From Micromonospora profundi (lineage in GTDB: Bacteria > Actinomycetota > Actinomycetes > Mycobacteriales > Micromonosporaceae), in assembly GCF_011927785.1 (NCBI RefSeq), contig NZ_JAATJK010000001.1:3877001-3941000 (forward strand): DNA of 64,000 nt, written 5' to 3'. Positions 1-9,031 of the stretch are shown in pieces. Position numbers and translations under genes: made by a program. Position 1 is the first letter of the stretch, and each line of letters starts with the position of its first letter. The notes beneath the pieces are model-generated. The model saw nothing but the letters and a program-made list of their open reading frames with translations. It did not search any database and was not told the origin of the DNA.

Positions 1-1290
1 ATCTACCGGCTCACCCGACGCATCTGCTCACCGTGGTTCGCCGTCCTCGTCGTGGGCCTGCTGGCGCTCGGGGCGGAACGGGTGGTGCGCGACCAGCTCA
101 CCGTCGTCGGCGGGCGGCCGGAGGTGAAGCCGGCGGTGCTGCTGATGCTGCTGATCACCGTGGGGCTGGCCGCCGGGACGGTACGCCACCGCCGGCTGGC
201 CGTCGCCCTGTTCGGCCTGCTCGTCGGGCTGTCCGCCTGGTCGGACTGGCTGATCCTGCCGTACCTGGCGGTGGCCGGGCTGGCGCTGGTCTGGGCGCTG
301 CGGCGGGACCTGCTCGGCTGGTCCGGTCTGCTGCTGGTGGCGGGCTTCGCCGTCGGCGTGGCACCGATGCTCTGGGACAACCTGCGGGCCGGTCCGGGCG
401 AGGACTCCCTGTCGGTGTTCCGGCAGGTCAGCACCAAGGCCGGCCCGATGCCGCAGTGGTCGGAACGGATCCGGGGTGGCCTGTTGGAGGGGGTGCCGCT
501 GGCGCACGGGCTCTGCCCGGTGGACGGCTGCGGCCGCTGGCAGCAGTGGTTCGGGCTGCTCTACCCGGTGCTGCTGGTGGCCACCGCCGTGCTCGCGGTG
601 CTCGCGTACCGCCGGGCCACGAACACGCCACGCGGCACGCGGGTCGGGCCGGTGGTGCACCTCGCGCTGGTCGCCGGCGCGGCGTTGACACTGCTGTCGT
701 ACGTACGCAGCCCCCTCGCGGCGACAAGCCCGTTGGACAACGCCCGCTACCTGTCGGTGCTGCAACTGTCGCTGCCGGCGGTGCTCTGGCCCCTCTGGCT
801 GGCGGCGGTCGCCGCCTGGCGGGGCACTGTGGGCGCGCTCGGCCGGCTCATCGGCGCGCTGGCCACCGCCGCACTGGTCGCGCTGACGGTGACCACGCTC
901 GTGGTCACAGTGCTCTTCGCGACCACCGGCGTCGCCGCGCCCAGGACCGAGGAGCGCCAGGCCCGGGAGTTGGCCGCCGCGTTGCGCGCCCACGGCCCCC
1001 ACGAGGTGTACGGGGACTACTGGACCTGCAACCGGCTGGTGTTCAACACCGACGAGACGGTGGTGTGCGGGGTGCTCGACGGCGACCTGTCCCCCGGGCA
1101 GAACCGCTACCGGCCGTACTGGCGGCAGGTCGGGCGGTCCGAGCGGCCGGGCTATGTGGTGGAGGCCGACTCGCCGATGGACCGGAGGCTGCGCCACCTG
1201 CTCGCCGACCGGCCCGACTCCGCACCCGTGCGCGAGGTCGGTGGCTATCGCGTGTACCACCCCGACACCCCGGTACGGCCCTGGCGGTAA
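1..1290 (+). CDS. Polytopic membrane protein, GT-C glycosyltransferase-like (5' end cut by window)
   Basis: The frame is open from the first base, so the start lies outside the window; about 429 codons are visible. The first two thirds consist of repeated hydrophobic segments (Leu/Val/Ala-rich, about eight), ending near residue 310, followed by a soluble tail of about 110 residues. An Asn-Ala-Arg-Tyr-Leu stretch before a late membrane segment and a short C-terminal extracytoplasmic domain resemble the GT-C type membrane glycosyltransferases that use lipid-linked sugars. That fold is inferred from topology only; no catalytic motif can be confirmed because the N-terminal loop, where the acidic residues would sit, is missing. 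Its place upstream of wall-polymer genes would fit a role in glycan assembly. The next gene follows after 64 bases on the same strand. Confidence 0.65.
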   Translation: MYRLTRRICSPWFAVLVVGLLALGAERVVRDQLTVVGGRPEVKPAVLLMLLITVGLAAGTVRHRRLAVALFGLLVGLSAWSDWLILPYLAVAGLALVWALRRDLLGWSGLLLVAGFAVGVAPMLWDNLRAGPGEDSLSVFRQVSTKAGPMPQWSERIRGGLLEGVPLAHGLCPVDGCGRWQQWFGLLYPVLLVATAVLAVLAYRRATNTPRGTRVGPVVHLALVAGAALTLLSYVRSPLAATSPLDNARYLSVLQLSLPAVLWPLWLAAVAAWRGTVGALGRLIGALATAALVALTVTTLVVTVLFATTGVAAPRTEERQARELAAALRAHGPHEVYGDYWTCNRLVFNTDETVVCGVLDGDLSPGQNRYRPYWRQVGRSERPGYVVEADSPMDRRLRHLLADRPDSAPVREVGGYRVYHPDTPVRPWR

Positions 1291-1354
1291 CGACGGGTCG
1301 TACGCTGGCCGGGCCGGCGCGTGGGGCGCCGTACCGCCCGTCGAGGAGACCCCG

Positions 1355-2152
1355 ATGCTCATCCTGCTGCCGCCCTCGGAGGGGAAGGCCGACGCCGGCA
1401 CCGGACGACGGTGGAACCCGGACAAGCTCTCGCTGCCCGAGCTGAACCCGGCCCGCGAGCGCGTTCTCGACGCGCTGGTGACGCTCAGCGACGGGCCGGA
1501 CGAGGAGGCGGCCCGGGCCGCGCTCGGCCTCAGCGAGGGCCAGCGCGGCGAGCTGCGCCGCAACGCCCGACTGCGGGTGGCCGCCACCGCGCCGGCCGCG
1601 CAGATCTACACAGGTGTGCTCTACGAGGCGCTGGACCTGGCGTCGCTGCCGGCGGAGGCGCAGCGGGCGGCACGCCGGTCGATCCTCGTCAGCTCCGGGC
1701 TGTGGGGCGCGGTACGTCTCGCCGACCGGATCCCGCCGTACCGCTGCCCCATCGGCGCGCGCCTGCCCGGCATCGGGGCGCTGTCGGCGTACTGGCGCGG
1801 GGAGCTGGCGTCGGTCCTGGCCGGCGCGGCAGGCAGAGGCCCGGTGCTGGACCTGCGCTCCGGCGCGTACGCGGCGACCTGGACGCCCCGCGGCGACCTG
1901 GCCGAGCGGACCGTCACCGTGCGGGTGTTGCACGAGCGCGACGTCGACGGTGCGCCGGTCCGTTCGGTGGTGAGCCACTTCAACAAGGCCACAAAGGGTC
2001 GACTGGTCCGTGACCTGCTGCTCGCCGGGGCCCGGCCACGAACCGCCGCAGGGCTTGTCGAGGTGCTGCGCGAGCTGAAGTACACAGTCGAGGAGGAAGC
2101 ACCCACCGCGGGCCGAATGCGGCAGGTGGACCTCGTTGTCACCGACCTGTAG
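1355..2152 (+). CDS. yaaA: YaaA family (DUF328/UPF0246) peroxide-stress protein
   Basis: This is a 265-residue protein of the YaaA family, whose E. coli member lowers intracellular iron-driven damage during peroxide stress and binds DNA. The family signature is clear: the N-terminal LLPPSEGK at residues 4-11, a central S-SGLWG block near residue 112, and the conserved NKATKG close to the C-terminus. Length matches the family (about 250-260). The ATG at 1355 is chosen because it places the PPSEGK motif at the very N-terminus and has GAGGAGA just upstream; longer upstream reading in this frame is not needed. It is cytoplasmic, with no signal peptide or membrane segment. Confidence 0.93.
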   Translation: MLILLPPSEGKADAGTGRRWNPDKLSLPELNPARERVLDALVTLSDGPDEEAARAALGLSEGQRGELRRNARLRVAATAPAAQIYTGVLYEALDLASLPAEAQRAARRSILVSSGLWGAVRLADRIPPYRCPIGARLPGIGALSAYWRGELASVLAGAAGRGPVLDLRSGAYAATWTPRGDLAERTVTVRVLHERDVDGAPVRSVVSHFNKATKGRLVRDLLLAGARPRTAAGLVEVLRELKYTVEEEAPTAGRMRQVDLVVTDL

Positions 2153-2255
2153 GGGCGGCTGCCGCAAATTTTCCTCAAGGCTGGGCGGCAACGGTTCCGC
2201 AACGGCCCTGCAGACGCCACGGTAGGGGAACCCAGACTCCGACGAGGGAGCCCCG

Positions 2256-2948
2256 TTGGCCCGCGATCCCGCTCTGCTCGAACGGCCCCGCCCACCGGTG
2301 ACAACACCACCTCCGCTGGACTGGCTGACCCTGGGCGACGCGTTCGAGGCCGCCTGCCTGCTGCGCTGCGCGGCACCGCCCACCACCACCCGGCCGGCTG
2401 CCGCGCTCCCCTCGCACTCACCGTATGTGGAATTCAACAGGGAGGACGCCGCCCAGCGGATGCGGCAACTGCTCGGCCGCCTCGACATCCCCGTCACCCA
2501 GGAGGTGGCCGTCGGCGGTCTGCGCCGCCGCTACGAACTGCACCGCCTCGAGGTGTCCCCGGCGCACCGGGGCTCGTACACCCGGCTCATGAACGCCGGC
2601 TGGTGGCAGGGCCGACGGGAGCTGCTGGGCGGTCCCCTGCCGGGCGCCTCGCCGGCCCGTCGGCTGTGGGTGTCCCGGCTCGCGGCGGCGGCGTGGCGGT
2701 CGGCGCTGCTGGCCGGCGGGCGACACGTGCGGCGGCACATCCTCGGCGTACGGATCACCGACCGGGAGTTGGCCGCCGTGCTGGTCCGAGGCGCGGCCGT
2801 GTTGGACGTGCCGGCAGTGCTCCGCGCGGGTACCGGTTGCTGCCTGGTGAGCGTGGCCGACGGCCCGGACCGGGAGCGCATCCTGCGGAGTGCGTCGATG
2901 GAGGCGGCTCGCGGCACGGTGTCGGAGGTGACACTCCGCGCCGGCTGA
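2256..2948 (+). CDS. Uncharacterised 230-residue protein
   Basis: I do not recognise a family. The TTG start is supported by GAGGGAG five bases upstream; no ATG or GTG lies close by in frame. The protein is Arg- and Ala-rich, soluble, without signal peptide or convincing membrane helix. It has an N-terminal Pro/Thr-rich stretch (residues 10-55), a middle part with an amphipathic basic helix (about 125-170), and a C-terminal alpha/beta-like part. Codon usage is typical of the neighbours, which supports a real gene. It lies alone between yaaA and the TAXI protein gene, with gaps of 103 and 82 bases, so no operon partner suggests a job. Confidence 0.7.
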   Translation: MARDPALLERPRPPVTTPPPLDWLTLGDAFEAACLLRCAAPPTTTRPAAALPSHSPYVEFNREDAAQRMRQLLGRLDIPVTQEVAVGGLRRRYELHRLEVSPAHRGSYTRLMNAGWWQGRRELLGGPLPGASPARRLWVSRLAAAAWRSALLAGGRHVRRHILGVRITDRELAAVLVRGAAVLDVPAVLRAGTGCCLVSVADGPDRERILRSASMEAARGTVSEVTLRAG

Positions 2949-3030
2949 ACCGGGCAACGCCGCGCCGCCGTGCCGACCGGCCGCCGGGACGAGCTTGCGC
3001 ACCGCCGCTCGACGGCGCACAGTGCACCGC

Positions 3031-3987
3031 GTGAGTCGTACCTCGTCGGGCCGGGTCGGTCACCGCCGCGCGGGAACGGCCGCGCTGTTGCTGATCGCGG
3101 CCTTCCTTCCCGCAGGCTGCCGGGAGGCCCGCGCCGAACCCGTGGCCATCCGCATCGCCACCGGCAGCCCCACCGCCGTCTACCACGCGTTCGGACAGTC
3201 CCTGGCGACCATCCTCAACCGGGAACTGCCCGGGGTACGGGCCACCGTGGTGGTCACCGCCGCCTCGGCGGAGAACGTCCGCCTGGTCGGCTCCGGTGCG
3301 GCCGAACTGGGCTTCACGCAGGCGGACGTGCTGCCCACCAACCCGGCGGACGTCCCGTTGGTGGACGCGGTCGCCCGGGTGTACGACGACCAGTTGCACC
3401 TGGTCACTACCGACGGCGGGCCGGTCCGCACGCTCCAGGACCTGCGCGGCCGGCGGGTCTCCGTGGGCGCACCCGGCTCCGGTACCGAGATCACCGCCAT
3501 GCGACTGCTGGAGGTGGCCGCGCTCGGCGGCCCCGACGGAGTCCACAGGGAGCGTCTCGGGCTGGACGACTCGGTGGCCGCGCTGCGCTCCGGACGCATC
3601 GACGCGTTCTTCTTCTCCGGCGGTCTGCCGGTGCGGGGCATCGATGACCTGGCTGGGCAGAGAGCCACCCGGATCGTGGACCTCGGTGAGTGGACCGAGC
3701 TGCTGCGCGTCCGCTACGGGCAGGTCTACGTCTCCCGGGACATCCCCCGCTCCGTGTACGGCGTGATGTCCGTGACCACGGTGGCCAACCCGAACTATCT
3801 GATCGTCCGGGCCGACCTGCCGGAACGCCTGGTGCGGGAGGTGACCCGGCTGCTTATGGAACGCCGGACCGAGCTGGCCGCCGCGCATCCGGCGGCGGGG
3901 CGGATGAGCCCCCGCTCGGCGATCGCCACCGCCCCGCTGTCGCTGCACCCCGGTGCCGCCGCCTGGTACCGGGCGGCGAAACCCTGA
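3031..3987 (+). CDS. TAXI-type TRAP solute-binding lipoprotein (orphan)
   Basis: This is a substrate-binding lipoprotein of the TAXI (TRAP-associated extracytoplasmic immunogenic) family. It has a basic N-terminus, a hydrophobic h-region and a lipobox LPAGC, so the Cys would be lipidated and the protein anchored outside the membrane. The body contains the family's RIATGSPTAVYHAFG start, a VTAASAENVRLV segment, and a GAPGSGTEITAMRLLE segment. The GTG at 3031 gives a normal signal peptide; a TTG at 2995 would add 12 residues. No TRAP permease (DctQ/DctM or fused) lies anywhere in the window. The gene converges on a histidine kinase/response regulator pair with only 4 bases between stops, which suggests that it feeds ligand information to that sensor rather than to a transporter; this role is inference. 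Confidence 0.85.
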   Translation: MSRTSSGRVGHRRAGTAALLLIAAFLPAGCREARAEPVAIRIATGSPTAVYHAFGQSLATILNRELPGVRATVVVTAASAENVRLVGSGAAELGFTQADVLPTNPADVPLVDAVARVYDDQLHLVTTDGGPVRTLQDLRGRRVSVGAPGSGTEITAMRLLEVAALGGPDGVHRERLGLDDSVAALRSGRIDAFFFSGGLPVRGIDDLAGQRATRIVDLGEWTELLRVRYGQVYVSRDIPRSVYGVMSVTTVANPNYLIVRADLPERLVREVTRLLMERRTELAAAHPAAGRMSPRSAIATAPLSLHPGAAAWYRAAKP

Positions 3988-3991
3988 TTCG

Positions 3992-5428
3992 CTACCGCGC
4001 CGGGGTGGGCCGCAGGTCGACCGCCAGGTCCTCCTCGTCCACAGCGTCCGCAGGCGGTACGGGTGCGGGCGCTGGAAACCACAGGCCGGCAACGAGCCCC
4101 TGCGGCTTTCCCGACCGCATGGTGAGCCGACCGTCGGACGCGTCCACAAGCACGGCGACGATGGTCAGGCCGAGCCCGGCGCCGTCGACGTTCTGCGCGT
4201 CCGGCGCCCGCCAGAACCGCTCGGTGGCCTGACCGAGCTGACTCTCGGTCATCCCCGGGCCGGTGTCGCGCACCTCCAGGGCCACCCCCTCGTCCTGGTA
4301 CGCCACCGCCACCGTCACCACCCCGCCTGCCCCGCTGAACTTCACCGCGTTGTCGATCAGGGCGTCCAACGCCTGGTCGACGGCGGTCGGCACGGTCAGG
4401 GCGTACGCCGGAGCGTCCGTCACGGCGAGCCGCAGTGTGACCGACTCACGCCGGGCCAGCGGCGTCCACGCGGCCACCCGGGACGCGGCCACCGCGGCGG
4501 CGTCCACCGTGACCCGCTCGTTCTCCTCGCGTTCGGCCCGGGCCAGGGTGAGCAGGGCGTCGAGCACCAGCGCCAGCCGGTCGGTCTCCTCCAACGCCAA
4601 CCGGTGCTCGGAGCGCCCGTCGGGGTCGGTGAGGCTGGGCCCGAGCTCCTCCACCCGCAGCCGCAGCGCGGTGAGAGGATTACGCAGCTGGTGGCTGGCG
4701 TGCGCGACGAACGCGCGCTGCCGGTCCATCACGTCGGACACCACGTCGGCCATGTGGTTGAAGCTCGTCGCGAGCCGGCGCAGCTCCGGAGGGCCGAGCC
4801 GGTGCTGCACCCGGGCACGCCGGTCACCCTCGGCGATCTCGTGGGTGACCGCATCCAGCTCGGTGACCGGGCGCAGCACCCACCCGGCCAGCCCGAACGC
4901 CGTGAGGACACACGCCAACACCACGAGCAGGCCTGCCACGGCGAGCAGCAGCCACCAGGTGACGACGGCCCGTCGGATCTCGTCGGCCGGCGTCACGATC
5001 ACCACCGCGCCGAGCACCTCGCCGCCGTCGTTGATCGGCACCGCCACCACCACCGGGCCGGTCGACCAGGGCCACACCAGATCGGGGTCGCTGACCTGCT
5101 GGCCGGACAGCGCGGTGTCCAGGACCGTTGAGGTATCGGCGGCCTGCCAGAGCGCCGAGCCGACCACGATGTCCCGGTCCCGGTCGACGACGGCCGCGCC
5201 GATCCCGTACAACTCGTCGTAGCTGCGCAGCTCCGCAGCGATCGGGCCGGGCACGCCGCCGCGCAGCGCCGGCCCGGCCAGCGAGGCGAACCGGGTGGCG
5301 TCGGCGAGCCGGTCGGCGCGGACCCGCTCGGTCTCCCGACTGGCCAGGGTGATGGCCAGCGGGCTCTCCAACGCGACGAGGACGAGCACCATCAACAGGA
5401 GGTAGCTGATCACCAGTCGACGGCGCAC
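3992..5428 (-). CDS. Membrane sensor histidine kinase
   Basis: This 478-residue kinase has a first membrane helix at about residues 5-28, an extracytoplasmic sensor region of roughly 125 residues, a second helix at about 155-182, a HAMP linker, a HisKA domain with the phospho-accepting His at about 246 (HASHQLRNP), and a HATPase domain with N box DNAVKF, G1 DTGPGM and G2 GAGLGLTIV. The GTG start lies 9 bases after the stop of the response regulator gene, so the two form one transcript with the regulator first. The sensor region is of the extracellular, single-domain type found in TctE-like kinases, which fits a partner binding protein. The gene ends 4 bases from the convergent TAXI gene. Confidence 0.93.
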   Translation of the reverse strand: MRRRLVISYLLLMVLVLVALESPLAITLASRETERVRADRLADATRFASLAGPALRGGVPGPIAAELRSYDELYGIGAAVVDRDRDIVVGSALWQAADTSTVLDTALSGQQVSDPDLVWPWSTGPVVVAVPINDGGEVLGAVVIVTPADEIRRAVVTWWLLLAVAGLLVVLACVLTAFGLAGWVLRPVTELDAVTHEIAEGDRRARVQHRLGPPELRRLATSFNHMADVVSDVMDRQRAFVAHASHQLRNPLTALRLRVEELGPSLTDPDGRSEHRLALEETDRLALVLDALLTLARAEREENERVTVDAAAVAASRVAAWTPLARRESVTLRLAVTDAPAYALTVPTAVDQALDALIDNAVKFSGAGGVVTVAVAYQDEGVALEVRDTGPGMTESQLGQATERFWRAPDAQNVDGAGLGLTIVAVLVDASDGRLTMRSGKPQGLVAGLWFPAPAPVPPADAVDEEDLAVDLRPTPAR

Positions 5429-5437
5429 GGCAGCCCC

Positions 5438-6094
5438 TCACGCATCGCGCAACCGGTAGCCGACCCCGCGTACCGTCTCGACCAGGCGCGGGTCGCCCAG
5501 CTTGCCGCGCAACGACCCGACGTGCACCTCGACGGTGTGCCGGTCGGCCCAGGTGGTGCCCCAGGCGTCGAGCAGGATCCGGTCGCGGGGCACCGCCACC
5601 CCCGGCTGGCGGGCCAGCGACAGCAGCACGTCGAACTCCTTGCGGGTCAACGTGACAGCACGCCCCTCCACGGTCACCGCGCGGGCAGCCACGTCGATGC
5701 GTACCGTCCCCGCCTCGATGAGGTGCCGCTCGGGGGCGGCGTTCGCGGCCCGTCGCAGCACCGCCTCGATCCGCGCCTGCAACTCGACCATCGAGAACGG
5801 CTTGACCACGTAGTCGTCGGCGCCCAGGCGCAGGCCGAGCACCCGGTCGCGTTCCTCGCCCCGCGCTGTCACCGCGATGATGCCGAGCTGGTTGCTGCGC
5901 CGCCGCAACTCCCGGCACAGGTCGGTGCCATCTCCGTCGGGCAGGGTCAGGTCGAGCAGCACCAGGTCGCACGGGGCGGCGGAGAGCGCTGCGGCGACGG
6001 TGGCGGCGTGCTCGACCTCGTAGCCGCGGCGGGTGAGGGCGGAGGAGAGCGCTGCGGCCACCCGACGGTCGTCCTCCACCAGCAGGATCCGCAC
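5438..6094 (-). CDS. OmpR/PhoB-family response regulator
   Basis: The protein has 218 residues: receiver domain (1-115) with the acidic pair ED-D at 7-9, phospho-acceptor Asp at about 48 in LLDLTLP, and conserved Lys in VVKPF, then a winged-helix DNA-binding domain (about 125-218) ending in the usual RGVGYRL. The GTG start at 6094 is chosen because the family always begins with (V/M)-R-I-L-L-V-E-D-D and because GGAGGG lies upstream; the frame remains open further upstream but that part has no family similarity. It is the first gene of a two-gene operon with the histidine kinase. Likely targets include the convergent TAXI gene, by analogy with TctD-type regulators (inference). Confidence 0.94.
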   Translation of the reverse strand: MRILLVEDDRRVAAALSSALTRRGYEVEHAATVAAALSAAPCDLVLLDLTLPDGDGTDLCRELRRRSNQLGIIAVTARGEERDRVLGLRLGADDYVVKPFSMVELQARIEAVLRRAANAAPERHLIEAGTVRIDVAARAVTVEGRAVTLTRKEFDVLLSLARQPGVAVPRDRILLDAWGTTWADRHTVEVHVGSLRGKLGDPRLVETVRGVGYRLRDA

Positions 6095-6182
6095 CCGTGC
6101 CCTCCATCCCTCGCAGCGCCGTCCTGCGAATGGTCGCAGAAGGGCATTGCGAGCGGGAGGGCCGCCTCCCGGCCGCCCGCGA

Positions 6183-6494
6183 TCAGAGACCGAAGACGTC
6201 GTCGGCGACAGCGTCCCGGACGCCGTCGGCGAAGCCCCGGAACCCCGGATCGTCGTGGCGGGCCGGCACGCTCGTGACCTCGACTCCGCTGGCCTGGGTG
6301 ACCGCGTCGACAAGAGGTGGGTAGTCGATCTCGGCGTCGTTGAAGGCGTCGTCGTCCGCCTCGGCCAGGTTGATCACATGCTGCACGTCGTCGGACGGGG
6401 TGTCCGGGTCCTCGGCCCACTCACCGCCGGCCCGGTAGCACTCGTCGTACAGCGCACGCTGGGTGTCGGTCCAGTCGTCGTCGTAGCTCGCCAT
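6183..6494 (-). CDS. Small acidic protein of unknown function
   Basis: The 103-residue protein is strongly acidic, soluble, rich in Asp and Ala, with several Trp/Tyr residues in the first 30 positions. No family was recognised. The ATG at 6494 is preferred over the GTG five codons upstream because GAGGGA is correctly spaced for it. It lies between the response regulator gene and a divergent DUF952 gene; the 88-base gap to the response regulator gene and same strand leave co-transcription possible. Small acidic proteins of this type are common in actinomycetes, and nothing here points to a specific role. Confidence 0.7.
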   Translation of the reverse strand: MASYDDDWTDTQRALYDECYRAGGEWAEDPDTPSDDVQHVINLAEADDDAFNDAEIDYPPLVDAVTQASGVEVTSVPARHDDPGFRGFADGVRDAVADDVFGL

Positions 6495-6597
6495 CGTCCA
6501 TCCCTCCACGGCCGCTCCACCTGAGCATGCCGGGCCGCGACCGGCGTCGGCGGCGGTACGGCCGAAACGCGCGTACCGGCCAACGTAGGCTGCGGAG

Positions 6598-6936
6598 ATG
6601 ATCTACAAGCTGTTGCCGACAGTCGAGTGGGACGATGCCCGGGCCTCCGGCAGCTTCACCGGCTCGGCCGTGGACCGGCAGGACGGTTTCATCCACCTGT
6701 CCGCCGCCGACCAGGTGGTGGAGACAGCCCGACGGCACTTCACCGGCGCCACCGGGCTCACACTGCTCAGCGTCGACGAGCAGCCGCTGGGCGACGCGCT
6801 GCGCTGGGAGCCGTCGCGGGGCGGGCAGTTGTTTCCGCACGTGTACGGCCCGCTGCCGGTGACGGCGGTGGTGGCGGCGCAGGCGTTGCCGGCGGACACT
6901 CCGGTCGCCGACGCGGTGGCCGCGCTGCTCGGCTGA
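6598..6936 (+). CDS. DUF952 domain protein
   Basis: This 112-residue protein matches the DUF952 family: it opens with a short beta strand (IYKLL), followed by W, a DGFIHLS block at about residues 29-35, and an FPHVYGPLP block near residue 80, both hallmarks of the family. The structure is predicted to be a small compact alpha/beta domain related to ADP-ribosyltransferase-like folds; its biochemical role is not established. The ATG at 6598 fits the family length. It is divergent from the small acidic gene (103 bases between starts) and convergent with the large polymerase-like gene at 6990, from which it is separated by a strong hairpin. Confidence 0.9.
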   Translation: MIYKLLPTVEWDDARASGSFTGSAVDRQDGFIHLSAADQVVETARRHFTGATGLTLLSVDEQPLGDALRWEPSRGGQLFPHVYGPLPVTAVVAAQALPADTPVADAVAALLG

Positions 6937-6943
6937 CACGACA

Positions 6944-6975
6944 GCGCCCGGTCCGACAGGTGTCGGGCCGGGCGC
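6944..6975. terminator. Bidirectional hairpin between convergent genes
   Basis: GCGCCCGG-T-CCGAC, loop AGGT, GTCGG-G-CCGGGCGC form a 14-pair stem with one T-G wobble. It sits 8 bases after the DUF952 stop and 14 bases from the stop of the opposite gene, so it can end transcription from both sides. No long T-run is present, as usual in high-GC actinobacteria. Confidence 0.75.
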
Positions 6976-6989
6976 GGGTCGTCGTACGG

Positions 6990-8753
6990 TCAGCGGCAGA
7001 GGCGGGCGATCTCCTCCTGGAACCGGTCCATCGGGTTGGCCTCGGCGGGCCCGAGCAGGTAGGTCTTCAGCTCCCGGCGCGCCTCGGTCATCGGGTCGTC
7101 GCCGGCCCGGGTCACCGTCACGATCTTCTCCAGCTCACCGCAGTCCCTGGAAAGCAGGTACGCGGCCCGAGCCGTCGGGTACTGCCTGCGGAATTCGTCC
7201 TCCGGCAGGCCGGCGGGGTTGGCCACCACGTACGGCCGCTGGCTCTGCACGAAGTCGGAGACCACACTGGACACGTCGCTGATCAGCAGGTCGGTCTGGT
7301 TGAAGCAGTCGAACAGCGCCGGCGTCCGGCCGGTCACGACCAGGTGCGCGGTGCCGTCCAGGGAGGCCGCATCCGGGTTGCCGCCGGCGGCGCGGATGGC
7401 CGCCACCACGCGCTCGTGCACGGCCCGGGCCGCCTTGGAGCGCGACCCGGTGAGCGGGTGCGGCTTGTAGATCAGGCGCAGCCGGGGAGTCGTGGCCAGC
7501 AGCCCCTTGACGATCCGCTCACCCATCAACACCAGCGAGGTGTGGTACGGGTCGTCGTCGAGCCAGCCCTCCCAGGTGGGGGCGTAGAGCACTGTGAACG
7601 GCCGGTCCACCGACTCGGCACCGAAGGTGTGCACACCGGCGAGCTGCGGCCGGCCGATCTCGACGATGTCCGAGTCGAGCACCCCCACCCCGGCCCGGGC
7701 GTACCGCTCCCGGCCCGCCAGACCGGCGACCCAGACCTCGTCGTACACCTTGCTGTAGGGGTTGACGCTCGCCTGCTTGTCGCTGTCGCCGTGCCCGACG
7801 AAGATGTGCTTCGTGCCCGGCTCGCGGAGCATGTGGATGTTCGCGCCGACGTTCGCGGCGTAGAGCGCCACACGGACGCTGCCGAGTTCGAGGTTCATGA
7901 AGTCCACCCCGGCCGGTACGCAGATCACCGGAAGCCGGGTGTCGGCGAGCTCGGCGAACGCCTCCTTGCTGCGGAGCAGGACCACAGCGCGCTGGTTGAG
8001 CGCCTCGGTCGGCGCGAGCCACATGTTGGCCTGGTAGACGTCCTTGGCGGGCCCCGCGAAGTAGAGCGCCACCTCGGGCTGGTTGGTGTCCAGCCAGCGC
8101 TGCACGGCGGCCATCAGCGTGCCCTGGCCGGCTTTCTGGCCCCGACCGCGCAGCCAGGTCAGCGCCACGATCGCACCCACCACACCGGTCGCCGCGACCG
8201 CCACCGCGCCAGCGACGAAGAACGGCGTCGGATCGTGCTGCACCGCGGCGGCCACGGCGGCCGGCACCAGCAGCAGGTTGAGCAGGGGCATCCGGTCCCC
8301 GGCGACCGCTGCCGCCCAGGCCGGCGGCTGGGGGGCGGCGCGCAGCGGGCCCAGCTCGATGTTGCGCACCATTGCCGAGAGCGGGTTACGACGCTCGATC
8401 ATTGTGGAGAACGCCCCGGCGAAGACCGACACGACCCACACCGCGGCAGGCAGCGCCAGCAGCAGGGTCAGCTCTCCGCCACTGAAGCGCACCTCGGCGG
8501 CGACCAGCAACACGGCCGCGAGGTCGCGGGTCAGCTGCCGGTACGACCAGTGCAGGCCGACCTTCTCCAGGAGCAACTGCGAGGACGGTGACCAGCGGGC
8601 GACGGCGAACTCGCCGAGGATGGCTGCCAGCCCGGCGACGGCGAACAGGCCGACCCAGCCGAATACGCCACCGACGAGCATGAGCAGATAGGTCAGCACC
8701 AGCAACGCGCTGTATGCGGCCACTCCGAGGCGGCCTGTCAACGTGCCGAACAA
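6990..8753 (-). CDS. CDP-glycerol glycerophosphotransferase family protein (TagF/TarL-like polymerase)
   Basis: The 587-residue protein has an N-terminal half with several membrane segments (about residues 10-60, 75-130, 150-205) and a C-terminal GT-B-like domain of the CDP-glycerol:poly(glycerophosphate) transferase family. Family motifs are HGDSDK near residue 318, an APTWEG block, the IYKPHPLTG block, and the SDVSSVVSDF block near residue 500. Such enzymes transfer polyol-phosphate units from CDP-glycerol or CDP-ribitol onto a lipid-linked wall polymer; unlike Bacillus TagF this one carries its own membrane anchor. The TTG start has GGGAGCG upstream. A second member of the same family lies at 15490, next to a CDP-polyol synthase, so the two probably act on the same polymer, for instance primer addition and chain extension (inference). 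Confidence 0.9.
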   Translation of the reverse strand: MFGTLTGRLGVAAYSALLVLTYLLMLVGGVFGWVGLFAVAGLAAILGEFAVARWSPSSQLLLEKVGLHWSYRQLTRDLAAVLLVAAEVRFSGGELTLLLALPAAVWVVSVFAGAFSTMIERRNPLSAMVRNIELGPLRAAPQPPAWAAAVAGDRMPLLNLLLVPAAVAAAVQHDPTPFFVAGAVAVAATGVVGAIVALTWLRGRGQKAGQGTLMAAVQRWLDTNQPEVALYFAGPAKDVYQANMWLAPTEALNQRAVVLLRSKEAFAELADTRLPVICVPAGVDFMNLELGSVRVALYAANVGANIHMLREPGTKHIFVGHGDSDKQASVNPYSKVYDEVWVAGLAGRERYARAGVGVLDSDIVEIGRPQLAGVHTFGAESVDRPFTVLYAPTWEGWLDDDPYHTSLVLMGERIVKGLLATTPRLRLIYKPHPLTGSRSKAARAVHERVVAAIRAAGGNPDAASLDGTAHLVVTGRTPALFDCFNQTDLLISDVSSVVSDFVQSQRPYVVANPAGLPEDEFRRQYPTARAAYLLSRDCGELEKIVTVTRAGDDPMTEARRELKTYLLGPAEANPMDRFQEEIARLCR

Positions 8754-9031
8754 AGAGTTCGCTCCCTACGATTTTCCAGGACGGGCCGGAGCCCTCGGTG
8801 GGTCGACGGCACTCCCCATCGCGCACGGGCGACCATGCCCAGGGGCGCGGCAGGTCACGGCGGCTGTGGTCCGGATTCCCGTGCGACGGCCGGCAGCGCG
8901 TGACTGCGACCTTAACGCGAGGGGACAAGGAGGCGTCGCTCGGGTATCCACCATCATTTCGGTCAAAGCTCGTACCTCGGCCGGCCGGGCCCCGCAGCAG
9001 GGCCCGGCCGAACCGATCGACGATGCTGCTC

